Assembly (NCBI GenBank): GCA_018303655.1
Contig: JAGVXT010000028.1
Location: 1 to 59,347 of the forward strand
Length of the DNA: 59,347 nucleotides
Reading direction: 5' to 3'
From: Candidatus Woesearchaeota archaeon
GTDB taxonomy: Archaea > Nanobdellota > Nanobdellia > Woesearchaeales > GW2011-AR4
Made by a program: the position numbers and the translations under genes. The notes under the pieces were generated by a model. That model was given only the letters and a program-made list of their open reading frames with translations. It had not been told where the DNA came from and did not search any database. Below, one piece after another: positions 17,934 through 26,744 of the stretch (its first letter is position 1; each line of letters begins with the position of its first letter).

Positions 17934-19808
17934 ATGGTGACTCTGCCGTTTCAAAGACCGTTTGGATTGTGGGCGCTGATAGCAGTCGCTGTTTTCGTTT
18001 TTCTTTATCTCAGGAGGCCAAAGCCGCAGGAAAAAATAATTCCATCGCTGATGTTTGTGCTGCAGGACAACAAAAAGTCAAGGCAGTACTCCTTTTTTCA
18101 AAAATTAATGACAAATTTGCTGTTTTTGCTGCAGCTGCTCTCAATTCTGGGCCTTTCATTGGTTGCGGCTGCGCCGTTTGTAAAATTGAAGTATGATGTC
18201 ACGCTGGAAAATACAGTCATTATTCTTGATGTGAGCGCCTCGATGCAGGCAAAGGAAAAGGGAGTTTCAAGATTCGACAAGGCGCTGGAGCAGGCAAAAA
18301 AAGCGTTAAGCGGAAGGAACAGCATAATCATGGCTGAGAACGTGCCATTGATAGTATTGGAAAATGAAAATTCGAAGATAGCGCTTGACGTGCTTTCAAA
18401 AATAAAGCCTCGCGCAACAACCACAAACCTTGGAGATGCGCTGCTTCTTGCAAAGGACATTCTAGGCGACAAGCCCGGAAGAATTGTTGTAATAAGCGAT
18501 TTTATTGCCACAGAAGGGCCTGACATAGAAGTTGTTAGGGCAACCTTGTCCTCAGAGGACAAGATAGTTGATTTTGTCGATGCATCGAACAAAGCAAAAA
18601 ACACAGGAATTACAAGGCTTGAGGTGACAAAATACAACACAAAAGTTTATGTGAAAAACTTCAACAGCGAGGCAAAACAAGTTACAATAAAGATTGTCAA
18701 GGACGGCAAAGAGATAACCCAAACAAAAGTAACTATTGCCGCTAATTCCATTGAAAACTTCGTTTTTGACACTCCGGCAGGAATATCAAAAGTGGAGCTT
18801 GAGCCAAAAGATGACTTGGAAGCTGATGATGCTGCTTACATAGCAACTCCCCCCAAAATAAAAAATTCGGTTTTGCTGATAACAAACGAAAAGTCAAGCA
18901 ATCTTGAGCTTGCGCTTGGGGCTGCAAAGGATGTGGAATTAAATGTTGTAAATCCCCCTGTTCTCACAATAAACACAAAAAAAGAGAAAATTGAGCCGTA
19001 CAAGCACGATGTGGTAATAGTTTACAAAATAAATAATGTAAACAAAAGGGACGGCATTGTGCCTGGAACATTTGAGGATATTGAAGATTATGTTGAGAAA
19101 GGGGGCAATGCGATAATAGCCGTTCAGGAAGATTCAAAAGAAATCAACACAAGAGACCTGCTTGCAGTCGAATTAAGGACTAAGATAAACAAGCCGACAA
19201 AAGTTTGCGTTGAAACAATAAACCAGATAACAAAGCAGTTCGAGAAAGAAAGGTGCTTTACAACAACGGCCTCTTATTTTGGAGCAGATGCAAAAAAGGG
19301 AGCGATAACTTTTGCGTCTGCTAACGACAAAACGCCATTAATCGTTTATGGGGAAAAGAAAAGCGGCAAGATTGCCTATTACGGGATTCTGGACGACACA
19401 AGCGACTTCAATACCTTGCCATCCTATCCGATATTCTGGAATTTGCTGATAAATTTCATGATTGGGACAGAGGACATAAAGGAATTCAACCATAAAACAG
19501 GAAGGATTGCCACAATAAACGAGCAGAAAGTCAAAACTCCCTCGTCAACACTGACAACCTCGAAGCTTTTGATGGACGAAGTCGGCATTTACGAGTTCGA
19601 CAGCAAGAAATTTGCAGTCAATCTCCTTGACGAAAAGGAATCGGACGTAAATTTGCCGTCAAAGGTTGAAAATCATGAGGAAAGGGAGAAGCTGCTTGAA
19701 AGGGAAAGCAAGGAGCACGACTTCAACCTTGAATTTACAATCTTGGCGTTTGTTTTTTTGTTCATGCTTACTGAGTTTTTTTACATAAAAAGAAGAGGCG
19801 ACCTATGA
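17934..19808 (+). CDS. BatA-like membrane protein with von Willebrand A domain
   Basis: From ATG 17934 the protein has 624 residues. The N-terminal BatA domain has two membrane helices (about 10-27 and 58-82) around a cytoplasmic loop beginning RRPKPQEKIIPSLMF. The VWA domain has a complete MIDAS start DVSAS (99-103). A beta-rich extracytoplasmic region follows, then a C-terminal membrane helix (FTILAFVFLFMLTEFFYI). Bat proteins work with MoxR AAA+ ATPases and DUF58 proteins, both encoded downstream, and are thought to assist assembly or metal loading of partner proteins; the target here is unknown. A start further upstream at 17898 would overlap the AbrB gene. Confidence 0.85.
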   Translation: MVTLPFQRPFGLWALIAVAVFVFLYLRRPKPQEKIIPSLMFVLQDNKKSRQYSFFQKLMTNLLFLLQLLSILGLSLVAAAPFVKLKYDVTLENTVIILDVSASMQAKEKGVSRFDKALEQAKKALSGRNSIIMAENVPLIVLENENSKIALDVLSKIKPRATTTNLGDALLLAKDILGDKPGRIVVISDFIATEGPDIEVVRATLSSEDKIVDFVDASNKAKNTGITRLEVTKYNTKVYVKNFNSEAKQVTIKIVKDGKEITQTKVTIAANSIENFVFDTPAGISKVELEPKDDLEADDAAYIATPPKIKNSVLLITNEKSSNLELALGAAKDVELNVVNPPVLTINTKKEKIEPYKHDVVIVYKINNVNKRDGIVPGTFEDIEDYVEKGGNAIIAVQEDSKEINTRDLLAVELRTKINKPTKVCVETINQITKQFEKERCFTTTASYFGADAKKGAITFASANDKTPLIVYGEKKSGKIAYYGILDDTSDFNTLPSYPIFWNLLINFMIGTEDIKEFNHKTGRIATINEQKVKTPSSTLTTSKLLMDEVGIYEFDSKKFAVNLLDEKESDVNLPSKVENHEEREKLLERESKEHDFNLEFTILAFVFLFMLTEFFYIKRRGDL

Positions 19809-19844
19809 GGCAATAAAACAATAAAGACATATTAAAAATATTTT

Positions 19845-20085
19845 AAAAATCACGAGAGCGACTTGTCGAAAATCAAAGATTTTCGAGCATGATCGAAAAT
19901 CGCTCTGCGATTTATCGACATTTGAAAGTAGGCAAGAAGAAAGCGAACCGCTTGTGATTTTTTAATGAATAACTGGGCGAGCCCGAACGTTGAGTTGGCG
20001 AGCGAGTCTTGCGAGCCTCGCATTCGACTGGCAAAAAAGTGAGGGCGAGCACAATCTTATGTCGAAGACAGATTAAAAAATTAAA
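19845..20085 (+). repeat. mosaic palindromic element, copy B
   Basis: Fills the gap between two Bat-operon genes. The first half is bounded by AAAAATCACGAGAGCG and CGCTTGTGATTTTT, which are imperfect inverted arms, with a perfect inner palindrome around TCGAAAATC/GATTTTCGA. The second half carries GGCGAG, GCGAGCCTCGCATTCGACTGGC and GGCGAGCAC modules shared, in varying order and orientation, with copies A, C and D. No gene is seen. Confidence 0.7.
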
Positions 20086-20105
20086 TTAAAAAATAAAAAA
20101 CCAAA

Positions 20106-22574
20106 ATGGCATTTATAATACCGGATTATACAAGAATTTACTGCATTTCGAAATACTGCGTAAGGTACTATTACATTATTATAGCAATCATACCTGTCCT
20201 TTTGCTTATTTTCTGGTTTACAAGAAAAACCTTTGTGAAGTTTAACAACAGGTTCGAGTTTGAGGCCTATCTTAAGTCAAAGAAGACAGACAGAAGGATA
20301 ATACTGACGCTCAGAAGCCTGGCGCTTGTTTTCCTGCTTATAGCAATTGCATCTCCATTTGTGCTTGAGAGCAAGTTAGTTCCCGGCGACCCCCGCTTAA
20401 CGATTCTTGTGGACAATTCAAGCTCGATGGCATTGTATAACTCTGGAATTGCATACGAGCTTTACAAGAAATTGGAAGGCTTAATTCCTGTCAACATAAG
20501 GACAATTGCAAGCGGCGAGCATTCAGCTATTGGAAACGGGATACTAAATAACATTGAAGGAGATGATAATATCATGGTTATAAGCGACGGCGCCAACAAC
20601 GAAGGCAAGCTACTCGGCGACATAATACTTTTTGCATCCGGAATAAATTCTTCCATAAGTACGCTAAGCATGGAAGCAATTAACAGCGATGTTGGCGTTA
20701 CAATTGACGGCCCTCCTGAGCTTATAAAAGACACCGAAGGGGATTTTGTTGTTAAAGTGTCTGTAGTCGGCAAAAAAATACCTTATACGCTGCAGGTTAC
20801 TGTCGACGATTCAACACTAATAATGGAAGAGCAGGACAGCGCGTCAAGGATATTCCCCTTTTCAAGAAAATTTGGAGAAGGCGAGTACCACAAGCTCACA
20901 GCAAAGCTTCTTGATGTTGGAAACGAAGATTATTTCAAAAACAACAATGTGTTTTACAAGAGCATAAAGATAGTGCCAAGGCCAAAAGTGCTTTATGTGA
21001 CGGAAAAAAATTCGCCATTGGCTCAGGAATTAAACAAGATATACGAGCTTGACACAAGGAACTCTCTGCCTTCTGACCTGTCCAACTACATGGCTGTACT
21101 ATTCAACGACATAAGGGCGTCAAAAATAAACCCTTACATGGACTTGCTAAGTGATTACGTGTCTGACGGCAACGGCCTCATATTCATAGGGGGTGAAAAT
21201 TCCTTTGACAGGGGAGGCTATAAAGGAACTTTGCTTGAAACGCTGCTTCCGATAAAAATCGGCGCAAGCGAGGAGCAGAACAAAAGCGACATCAACATTG
21301 TGATTGTGATTGACATATCACAGGGGACTGAAGACTATGTTGCAGTTGAAAAAGCGCTTGCTTTAAGCGTTGTGGACAGCTTAAGCGAGAAGAACAATGT
21401 AGGGGCTCTTGCTTTTGGATATACTCCATGCCAGGGTTTTGATCTTTTGCCCGGGATAAAGCCGTTAAAAGAGGTTAAAAAAGATATGAAAGAAAAAATA
21501 TCAAGGCTAAAGTTTGACGGCCAATCGTGCTTTAATGTAGGCATCCAGGGCGGATTTCAAATGCTGAGCAAGGTTGGAGGCAGCAAGAACATCATTTTTA
21601 TCAGCGACGGCAAAACAACCTACAGCAAGCTGAGGGAGGACACATTGGACATTGTAAGGACAATCAACTCAAAAGGTACCAAAGTATTTACTGTTGGAGT
21701 TGGAACAGACACAGACGCGCTTTCCACTGAAAATAATTTATTTTTGGGCAATATAGCTGCGCTTGGAGAAGGCATTTATTACAAAACAGACGCTTCCAAC
21801 AAATTAAAAGTGCAGTTTGCCGACAAGGATGATGCAAAAGGCGAAGAATTTTACAACACGCTTGTGCCGATTGACACAACTCATTTCATAACGCTTGCAT
21901 TGGACAACATGCACGCAACAGTCTCTGGATACAATTATGCTGTTCCAAAGCCTTCTGCAAGGCTGCTTGTCACAACCCACAAAAACATCCCGATACTTGT
22001 AGTGTGGCGCTTTGGGCTTGGAAGAGTTGTTACATTGACAACTGATGATGGAGTGAAATGGGCAGGTGACTTGCTGAACAAGGAAAATTCAAAGCTGATA
22101 ACAAAAAGCATAAACTGGGCAATCGGGGATTTAGGAAGAAAAAAATCTTATGATGTTACTGTAAGAGACACTGTGCTTGGAAAGCCAACAAGCGTAAATG
22201 TAATCTCAAGGGAAATGCCCCAGGCTAATGAGCTTGCATTTGCCAAAATAGATATAAATTTGTATTCATCAGCCTACAATCCAAAAGAAATGGGATACAA
22301 GGAAATTTTAGGGGCGACATTCGCGGTAAATTATAATGATGAATACGCAAACCTCGGCATTAACAATGAGTTTACAGCATTGGTTGAAAAAACAAATGGA
22401 AAAATTTTTGACCCTAGCGATACAAAAGGAATAATAGAGTTCATCAAGGCAAAATCGAAAAGAATAAAAATTGATTCAACAGACTACAGGTGGCCTTTCG
22501 CCATTGCTGCTATGATATTATTTTTGAGCGAGATAGCGATAAGAAGGTATAGGGAAAACCTAAAGGATAAATAA
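20106..22574 (+). CDS. large membrane protein with two VWA domains
   Basis: 822 residues, Bat-related. Membrane helices at about 22-39 and 67-85 flank a short loop. The first VWA domain starts at DNSSSM (103-108). A beta-sandwich region (about 190-290) follows, then a glutamine-amidotransferase-like Rossmann segment (about 290-385, VLYVTEKNSPLAQEL...GNGLIFIGGENSF). A second VWA domain starts at VIDISQGT (about 401-408), and a C-terminal helix lies near 800. In the second MIDAS the third position is Gly rather than Ser (DISQG), so metal binding there may differ. It probably partners with the 17934 protein. Copy B of the palindromic element lies directly upstream. Confidence 0.85.
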   Translation: MAFIIPDYTRIYCISKYCVRYYYIIIAIIPVLLLIFWFTRKTFVKFNNRFEFEAYLKSKKTDRRIILTLRSLALVFLLIAIASPFVLESKLVPGDPRLTILVDNSSSMALYNSGIAYELYKKLEGLIPVNIRTIASGEHSAIGNGILNNIEGDDNIMVISDGANNEGKLLGDIILFASGINSSISTLSMEAINSDVGVTIDGPPELIKDTEGDFVVKVSVVGKKIPYTLQVTVDDSTLIMEEQDSASRIFPFSRKFGEGEYHKLTAKLLDVGNEDYFKNNNVFYKSIKIVPRPKVLYVTEKNSPLAQELNKIYELDTRNSLPSDLSNYMAVLFNDIRASKINPYMDLLSDYVSDGNGLIFIGGENSFDRGGYKGTLLETLLPIKIGASEEQNKSDINIVIVIDISQGTEDYVAVEKALALSVVDSLSEKNNVGALAFGYTPCQGFDLLPGIKPLKEVKKDMKEKISRLKFDGQSCFNVGIQGGFQMLSKVGGSKNIIFISDGKTTYSKLREDTLDIVRTINSKGTKVFTVGVGTDTDALSTENNLFLGNIAALGEGIYYKTDASNKLKVQFADKDDAKGEEFYNTLVPIDTTHFITLALDNMHATVSGYNYAVPKPSARLLVTTHKNIPILVVWRFGLGRVVTLTTDDGVKWAGDLLNKENSKLITKSINWAIGDLGRKKSYDVTVRDTVLGKPTSVNVISREMPQANELAFAKIDINLYSSAYNPKEMGYKEILGATFAVNYNDEYANLGINNEFTALVEKTNGKIFDPSDTKGIIEFIKAKSKRIKIDSTDYRWPFAIAAMILFLSEIAIRRYRENLKDK

Positions 22575-22597
22575 GATGATTCAAAAAAGAGGATAAA

Positions 22598-23101
22598 ATG
22601 GCAATAATGAAGAGGGATGTTAATTTGGGGCTGCTTCTGCTGATTGTTGCAGCGCTGCTGATGTTCAGCGGGTTTACAGTTTATTACCAGACTACTTTCA
22701 AGAACGTGTCAAAAAGCTTTGAGATAAAAATTAATGAGCTTGAAGGGGTGTCCAAGGAGCTTGAGTCAAAGCAAAGCCAGCTCAACGAAACAAGCCTGCA
22801 GCTTCAGCTGAAAAGGCAAAAAGAGGAAGACCTGAGCAAAAAATATGTTGAAACAGAGAGCGAAAGGAGCCAGCTTGAAACTGCTAAGAAAAAGCTTGAG
22901 GTGGAACTTGCCAATACAAAGGCAAGTCTGGCAAGCACAACTGCAAAATTAAGCGAAACTCAAAGCCAGTTGTCTGCGCAAGTGCAGCTTGTTGCGGATT
23001 TGAACAGGCAGGTTTCAAATCTTAAGTCTGATGTGACAAGGCTGAACAATAAAGTTGACTGCCTGAAAAGCAAAGTGGATGCTGAGGAGAGCACTTGCTA
23101 A
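22598..23101 (+). CDS. membrane-anchored coiled-coil protein
   Basis: 167 residues: one N-terminal membrane helix (about 10-30, GLLLLIVAALLMFSGFTVYY), then about 125 residues of heptad-rich coiled coil (for example LETAKKKLEVELANTKASLA) ending with two Cys (KVDCLKS and the terminal STC). GAGG lies about 7 nt before the ATG. No family assigned. Its place between the VWA proteins and MoxR suggests a structural part of the same membrane assembly. Confidence 0.78.
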   Translation: MAIMKRDVNLGLLLLIVAALLMFSGFTVYYQTTFKNVSKSFEIKINELEGVSKELESKQSQLNETSLQLQLKRQKEEDLSKKYVETESERSQLETAKKKLEVELANTKASLASTTAKLSETQSQLSAQVQLVADLNRQVSNLKSDVTRLNNKVDCLKSKVDAEESTC

Positions 23102-23107
23102 AATAAA

Positions 23108-23878
23108 ATGAAACAATTTTCAAATGTTGTAAAGGAAATAAACAAGACCTTGAATGAGATGATATTATTCGAGAATATTGTCAATACAACGCTTGTATTT
23201 TTAGTATTCTACCTAATATTGTCGGTCATGGATTTCCATCCATTGCTTGCTTCCATACCTTCTTTGATGTATCTTGGGTTTTACTCCTACATGAGCTCCA
23301 AGTCCTCAAAGCCGCTCATTATAGAAGGCAAATACGCCCCTTTGAGGGAAAAGTTGAGGACAGCAGCAGATAATGTCGGGATGAACAATCCAATCGCTGA
23401 GGAGCTTGAGTATGAAGTTACAACAGAAATGAAGAATGTCGGCCTGTCAATGTTCATCAACCCTAAAATATTATCGTACAAGATATTTGCAGCCATCATA
23501 CTCTCGTTTATGATAATATTTGCCGCTACATTGGACCTGAAGCTTCTGGAATTTGCAAGGCAGAAAGTGCCTGACATATTTGATACAAAAAATCTTAAGG
23601 GTGTTGGAAATTTTGTCGCTGTAAAGCTGAACACAAGCGAGGATATTTACGGCAAAAATGACGTGGCAAAGCTTGGCGATAAGGAGTTGAATATCAGGAT
23701 TAAGCCTGTTGACTTCAAGGTGAATGTCAGGGAAGATGGAGAGGCCACGCAGCAGGAGTTTGAGACTGTTTTTCCGAAAGAGCTGGCTGTGAAGGAAACA
23801 GTTGCTTACGAGGAAAACATTCCGCAGGAGCAGCAGGAGCTTGTTAAGAATTACTTTAAGAAACTGGCTGAGGGATGA
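23108..23878 (+). CDS. membrane protein of the Bat/MoxR operon, unknown family
   Basis: 256 residues. Hydrophobic segments at about 25-60 (two close helices) and 126-145 flank a soluble region, followed by an acidic tail of about 110 residues (KNLKGVGNF...EEFETVF-like). Starts 7 bp after the coiled-coil gene. Not recognised; a role with the neighbouring VWA and MoxR proteins is inferred from context alone. Confidence 0.75.
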   Translation: MKQFSNVVKEINKTLNEMILFENIVNTTLVFLVFYLILSVMDFHPLLASIPSLMYLGFYSYMSSKSSKPLIIEGKYAPLREKLRTAADNVGMNNPIAEELEYEVTTEMKNVGLSMFINPKILSYKIFAAIILSFMIIFAATLDLKLLEFARQKVPDIFDTKNLKGVGNFVAVKLNTSEDIYGKNDVAKLGDKELNIRIKPVDFKVNVREDGEATQQEFETVFPKELAVKETVAYEENIPQEQQELVKNYFKKLAEG

Positions 23879-23953
23879 TGATAATAAAGGAAAATTAGTT
23901 AAACAATAAAAAATAAAATTTAAAAAACAAAAAACTGTTGAGGTGAATTATTT

Positions 23954-24889
23954 ATGAAAAATTACAAACAGATTTTCGACGAGCTTCAGAAAGAAACTGG
24001 CAAGATTATAGTGGGGCAGGAGAGCATTATCGAGCAGATCCTCATAGCGATATTGTGCGACGGCAATGCGCTGCTTGAGGGATATCCCGGACTGGCAAAG
24101 ACATTGATGGTGAGAACTCTTGCGCAGCTTATGGACTTAAAGTTCAGCAGGATACAAAACACCCCTGACCTGATGCCAAGCGACATAACAGGCACATACA
24201 TAATAGAAGAATCATCCGGCAAAAGGCAATTCAAGTTCCAGCCAGGCCCGATTTTTGCAAATGTTGTGCTTGCAGACGAAATAAACCGAGCTACTCCAAA
24301 AACGCAAAGCGCTCTGCTGGAGGCAATGCAGGAAAAGCAAGTTACAGTCGGGACAAACACATTCAAGCTTGATCTTCCTTTTTTTGTGCTTGCTACACAA
24401 AACCCGATTGAGCAGGAAGGAACATATCCATTGCCAGAAGCTCAGGCAGACAGGTTTTTGCTCAAGATCAGCGTGGTGTACCCTAATTACGAGCAGGAAC
24501 TGCAGATTGTTGACAAGTACGCATCTGAATTAAAGGATCAAAAATTAAAAGTTATGCTGAACAAAAACCATCTTCTGACGCTGCAGGGCCTGGTGAGGCA
24601 GGTGCCTATTGCAAATGATATCAAGCAAAGGGCAGTAAAGATTGTGCTTGCAACAAGGGCAAACAAGGAAGTTATACAATATGGGGCTTCTCCAAGGGCA
24701 TCAATTGGGATGATTTTGGCTTCAAAGGCGAGGGCTTTGATACAGGGAAGGAACCATGTAAGCAACGAGGACCTAAACATGCTTGCCTATCCTATATTAA
24801 GGCACAGGATAATTTTGAATTTTGAAGCTGAGAGGAAAGGAATGTCAAAAGACGACGCAATAAAGAATATTTTGGACAAAATAAAGTAA
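23954..24889 (+). CDS. moxR: MoxR-family AAA+ ATPase
   Basis: 311 residues. Walker A is GYPGLAKT (43-50), Walker B VVLADEI (104-110), sensor 1 FFVLATQNPIEQEGTYPLPEAQ, and the AAA-lid domain is C-terminal (SPRASIGMILASKARAL). MoxR ATPases act as chaperones with VWA/DUF58 partners, which lie on both sides here. The start is supported by the ribosome-binding site GAGGTGA (23940-23946), 7 nt before the ATG, one of the clearest in the window. Confidence 0.95.
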   Translation: MKNYKQIFDELQKETGKIIVGQESIIEQILIAILCDGNALLEGYPGLAKTLMVRTLAQLMDLKFSRIQNTPDLMPSDITGTYIIEESSGKRQFKFQPGPIFANVVLADEINRATPKTQSALLEAMQEKQVTVGTNTFKLDLPFFVLATQNPIEQEGTYPLPEAQADRFLLKISVVYPNYEQELQIVDKYASELKDQKLKVMLNKNHLLTLQGLVRQVPIANDIKQRAVKIVLATRANKEVIQYGASPRASIGMILASKARALIQGRNHVSNEDLNMLAYPILRHRIILNFEAERKGMSKDDAIKNILDKIK

Positions 24890-24916
24890 AAAAATAGTTA
24901 AAACAAATTAATAAAG

Positions 24917-25173
24917 ATTTTAATCCGTCGCTTCGCGACATAATTTAGACTCGGCAAAATTTGTCTGCCAGTGACATGCGAGTGAGCTGGGAGATGAGCG
25001 AGCGAGAGAGTTGAACGCGAACTCGCGTTCTCGCGAGCAGGTCGAGCTCTCGCAACTCACTGCGAACTCACTCACTTTTTTGCCTCGATTTATTCAATGA
25101 ATAAATCGGCGAGGCATTTCGATGTGGTAATCGGAGAAATGCCGAGCACAAGAATTGCGAAGCGGATTAAAAT
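24917..25173 (+). repeat. mosaic palindromic element, copy C
   Basis: The 314-bp gap between moxR and the DUF58 gene contains no gene. It is bounded by perfect 11-bp inverted ends ATTTTAATCCG (24917-24927) and CGGATTAAAAT (25163-25173). Inside are nested GC-rich palindromes such as AACGCGAACTCGCGTT. CAGTGACATGCGAG (24969-24982) also occurs in copy D, and ATGCGAGTGAG in the ftsY copy. CGATTTATTCAATGAATAAATCG is a further near-perfect hairpin (given as arms CGATTTATTC and GAATAAATCG). Confidence 0.72.
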
Positions 25174-25203
25174 AATTTAAAAATTCAAAATTAATCAAAT
25201 AAA

Positions 25204-26055
25204 ATGATTGACACTTCGTTTCTGGACCAATTGACAAGATTTAATCTTGTTGTCAAAAAAAGAGTTACTTCCAATTTAAGCGGTCCCAGAAAATCAATAG
25301 CCGGGGGGCATGGGCTGACTTTCAAGGACTACAGGATTTATGCTCCAGGTGATGATGTCAGGCTCATAGACTGGAGGGTTTATGCAAGAACAGACAACCT
25401 TTACATCAAAGTTCATGAAGAGGAAAGAAACCTTACTGTGCATATAATAATAGATGGAAGCGCTTCAATGGGCTTTGGCAAGCCATTAAGCAAGTTTGAC
25501 TACGCTTCAATGATAGGGGTTGGGTTTGCGTATCTTGCTATGAGAGACAATGAAAAATTCCAGTTCTCCACATTTGCAGACGAGCTTGAGATTTTCCAGC
25601 CGAGAAGGGGCATGAGCCATCTTGCTGCAATGGTGCAGCACCTTAATTCAATAAAGCCAAAAGGCTATTCAAAGCTGCTTGACACGATAAGGCAGTACAA
25701 AAAGGTGATTGGCAGCAAGTCAATGCTTGTGATTGCAAGCGATTTTCTTGTAAACATTGAGGAGATAAGGGAAGCTTTCTATTTGCTAGGAGACCACGAG
25801 ATAAAGATAATACAGGTTTTTGACAGGGTTGAGAAAGAACTGAAAATGGAAGGGGACATGAAGCTCATAGACAGCGAAACAAAAGGGCTTTTGAGGACTT
25901 TTGTAAGCCCAAGGATGAGGATGGAGTACCAGCAGCAGCTTGATGCCCACTGCGCAAAAATAGAGGAGGTTTGCAACAAGCTTAATCTGCAGTATAATCT
26001 TGCAGTGACTGACACGCCTATCTTCGACACGTTTTATAAGATTTTGGAAGGGTAA
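25204..26055 (+). CDS. DUF58/VWA-like protein
   Basis: 283 residues of the DUF58 family that goes with MoxR and Bat proteins. The family core YAPGDDVRLIDWRVYART is at 46-63 and the MIDAS start DGSAS at 84-88. No membrane segment, so it is probably cytoplasmic and a direct MoxR partner. Last gene of the operon that begins at 17723. Copy C of the palindromic element lies just upstream. Confidence 0.92.
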   Translation: MIDTSFLDQLTRFNLVVKKRVTSNLSGPRKSIAGGHGLTFKDYRIYAPGDDVRLIDWRVYARTDNLYIKVHEEERNLTVHIIIDGSASMGFGKPLSKFDYASMIGVGFAYLAMRDNEKFQFSTFADELEIFQPRRGMSHLAAMVQHLNSIKPKGYSKLLDTIRQYKKVIGSKSMLVIASDFLVNIEEIREAFYLLGDHEIKIIQVFDRVEKELKMEGDMKLIDSETKGLLRTFVSPRMRMEYQQQLDAHCAKIEEVCNKLNLQYNLAVTDTPIFDTFYKILEG

Positions 26056-26062
26056 GAATTAA

Positions 26063-26446
26063 CTAATACGGAACTCTTAAGGTTATTTCTTCAATTTTTC
26101 TGTAATCGTCAATATTTCTACTTATTAAATTTGCCTTCATTACAAAAGCTGTTGCTGCTATGACTGCGTCAGCAAATGCTGTTCCATATTCGCGCCTGAA
26201 ATCTCCGGCTTTAACAGCTATTCTGTTATCAACAGGAATTTTTGAAAATTGGGAAAGAATTTCAACTATTTCCGCTTTTTTTTCAATTTTGTTGCATTCC
26301 TTTCCGCTAATCAATTCAACTTCTGTAACAGCAGAGTAATATATTATGTTGTCTTCTCTGTTCAATTCCTCAAAATATTTTTTGGCTTTTTCAAAGCCTC
26401 TTAACAAGTCAATGAAGATGTCTGTGTCCAGAACAAGATTATTCAT
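26063..26446 (-). CDS. vapC: VapC-like PIN-domain toxin
   Basis: 127 residues. PIN-domain acidic residues: Asp7 in LDTDIFIDLL, Glu in TEVELISG, and Asp in FADAVIAATA, plus SRNIDDYRKIE at the C-terminus. VapC toxins are RNases that cut specific RNAs such as initiator tRNA. The ATG overlaps the antitoxin stop by 4 bp. It ends 7 bp from the DUF58 stop (convergent). Confidence 0.88.
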   Translation of the reverse strand: MNNLVLDTDIFIDLLRGFEKAKKYFEELNREDNIIYYSAVTEVELISGKECNKIEKKAEIVEILSQFSKIPVDNRIAVKAGDFRREYGTAFADAVIAATAFVMKANLISRNIDDYRKIEEITLRVPY

Positions 26447-26700
26447 CTTAAGCCAAGCCTTTTCGCCCTATGTTCCCACTCTTTTCTTATGTCTCTCACG
26501 TACTTTACAGAATCCTTGATGCCTGCATTCTTCCAGCTTCCGAATGCCCTCTTAAAAATATCTTCGTCAAACTTTTTCATCTTTATCTCGCCTTTTTCCA
26601 TAGTAATAACTAATTTATCGCCTTCTTTTATATTAGCCATCTCCCTAACGTCGCGTGGTACTGTAATTTGGTAATTCCTAGTTACTTTGGTCATTGACAT
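26443..26700 (-). CDS. vapB: AbrB-type VapB antitoxin
   Basis: 85 residues. The N-terminal AbrB domain MTKVTRNYQITVPRDVREMA binds the operon promoter in this family; the basic helical C-terminus (KYVRDIRKEWEHRAKR) would wrap the PIN toxin. ATGA overlap with vapC. A TATA-like CTTTAAATACTAA on this strand lies just upstream (about 26720-26734). A later start (Met3) is possible. Confidence 0.87.
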   Translation of the reverse strand: MSMTKVTRNYQITVPRDVREMANIKEGDKLVITMEKGEIKMKKFDEDIFKRAFGSWKNAGIKDSVKYVRDIRKEWEHRAKRLGLR

Positions 26701-26744
26701 AGTATTATGATGGTAGGAGAAATTAGTATTTAAAGATTACTATT

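Noticed and set aside
24917-25173. Small protein or structured ncRNA gene in the moxR-DUF58 gap
   Set aside because: The sequence is explained by nested inverted repeats shared with four other loci; there is no open frame with a start signal and no promoter of its own.
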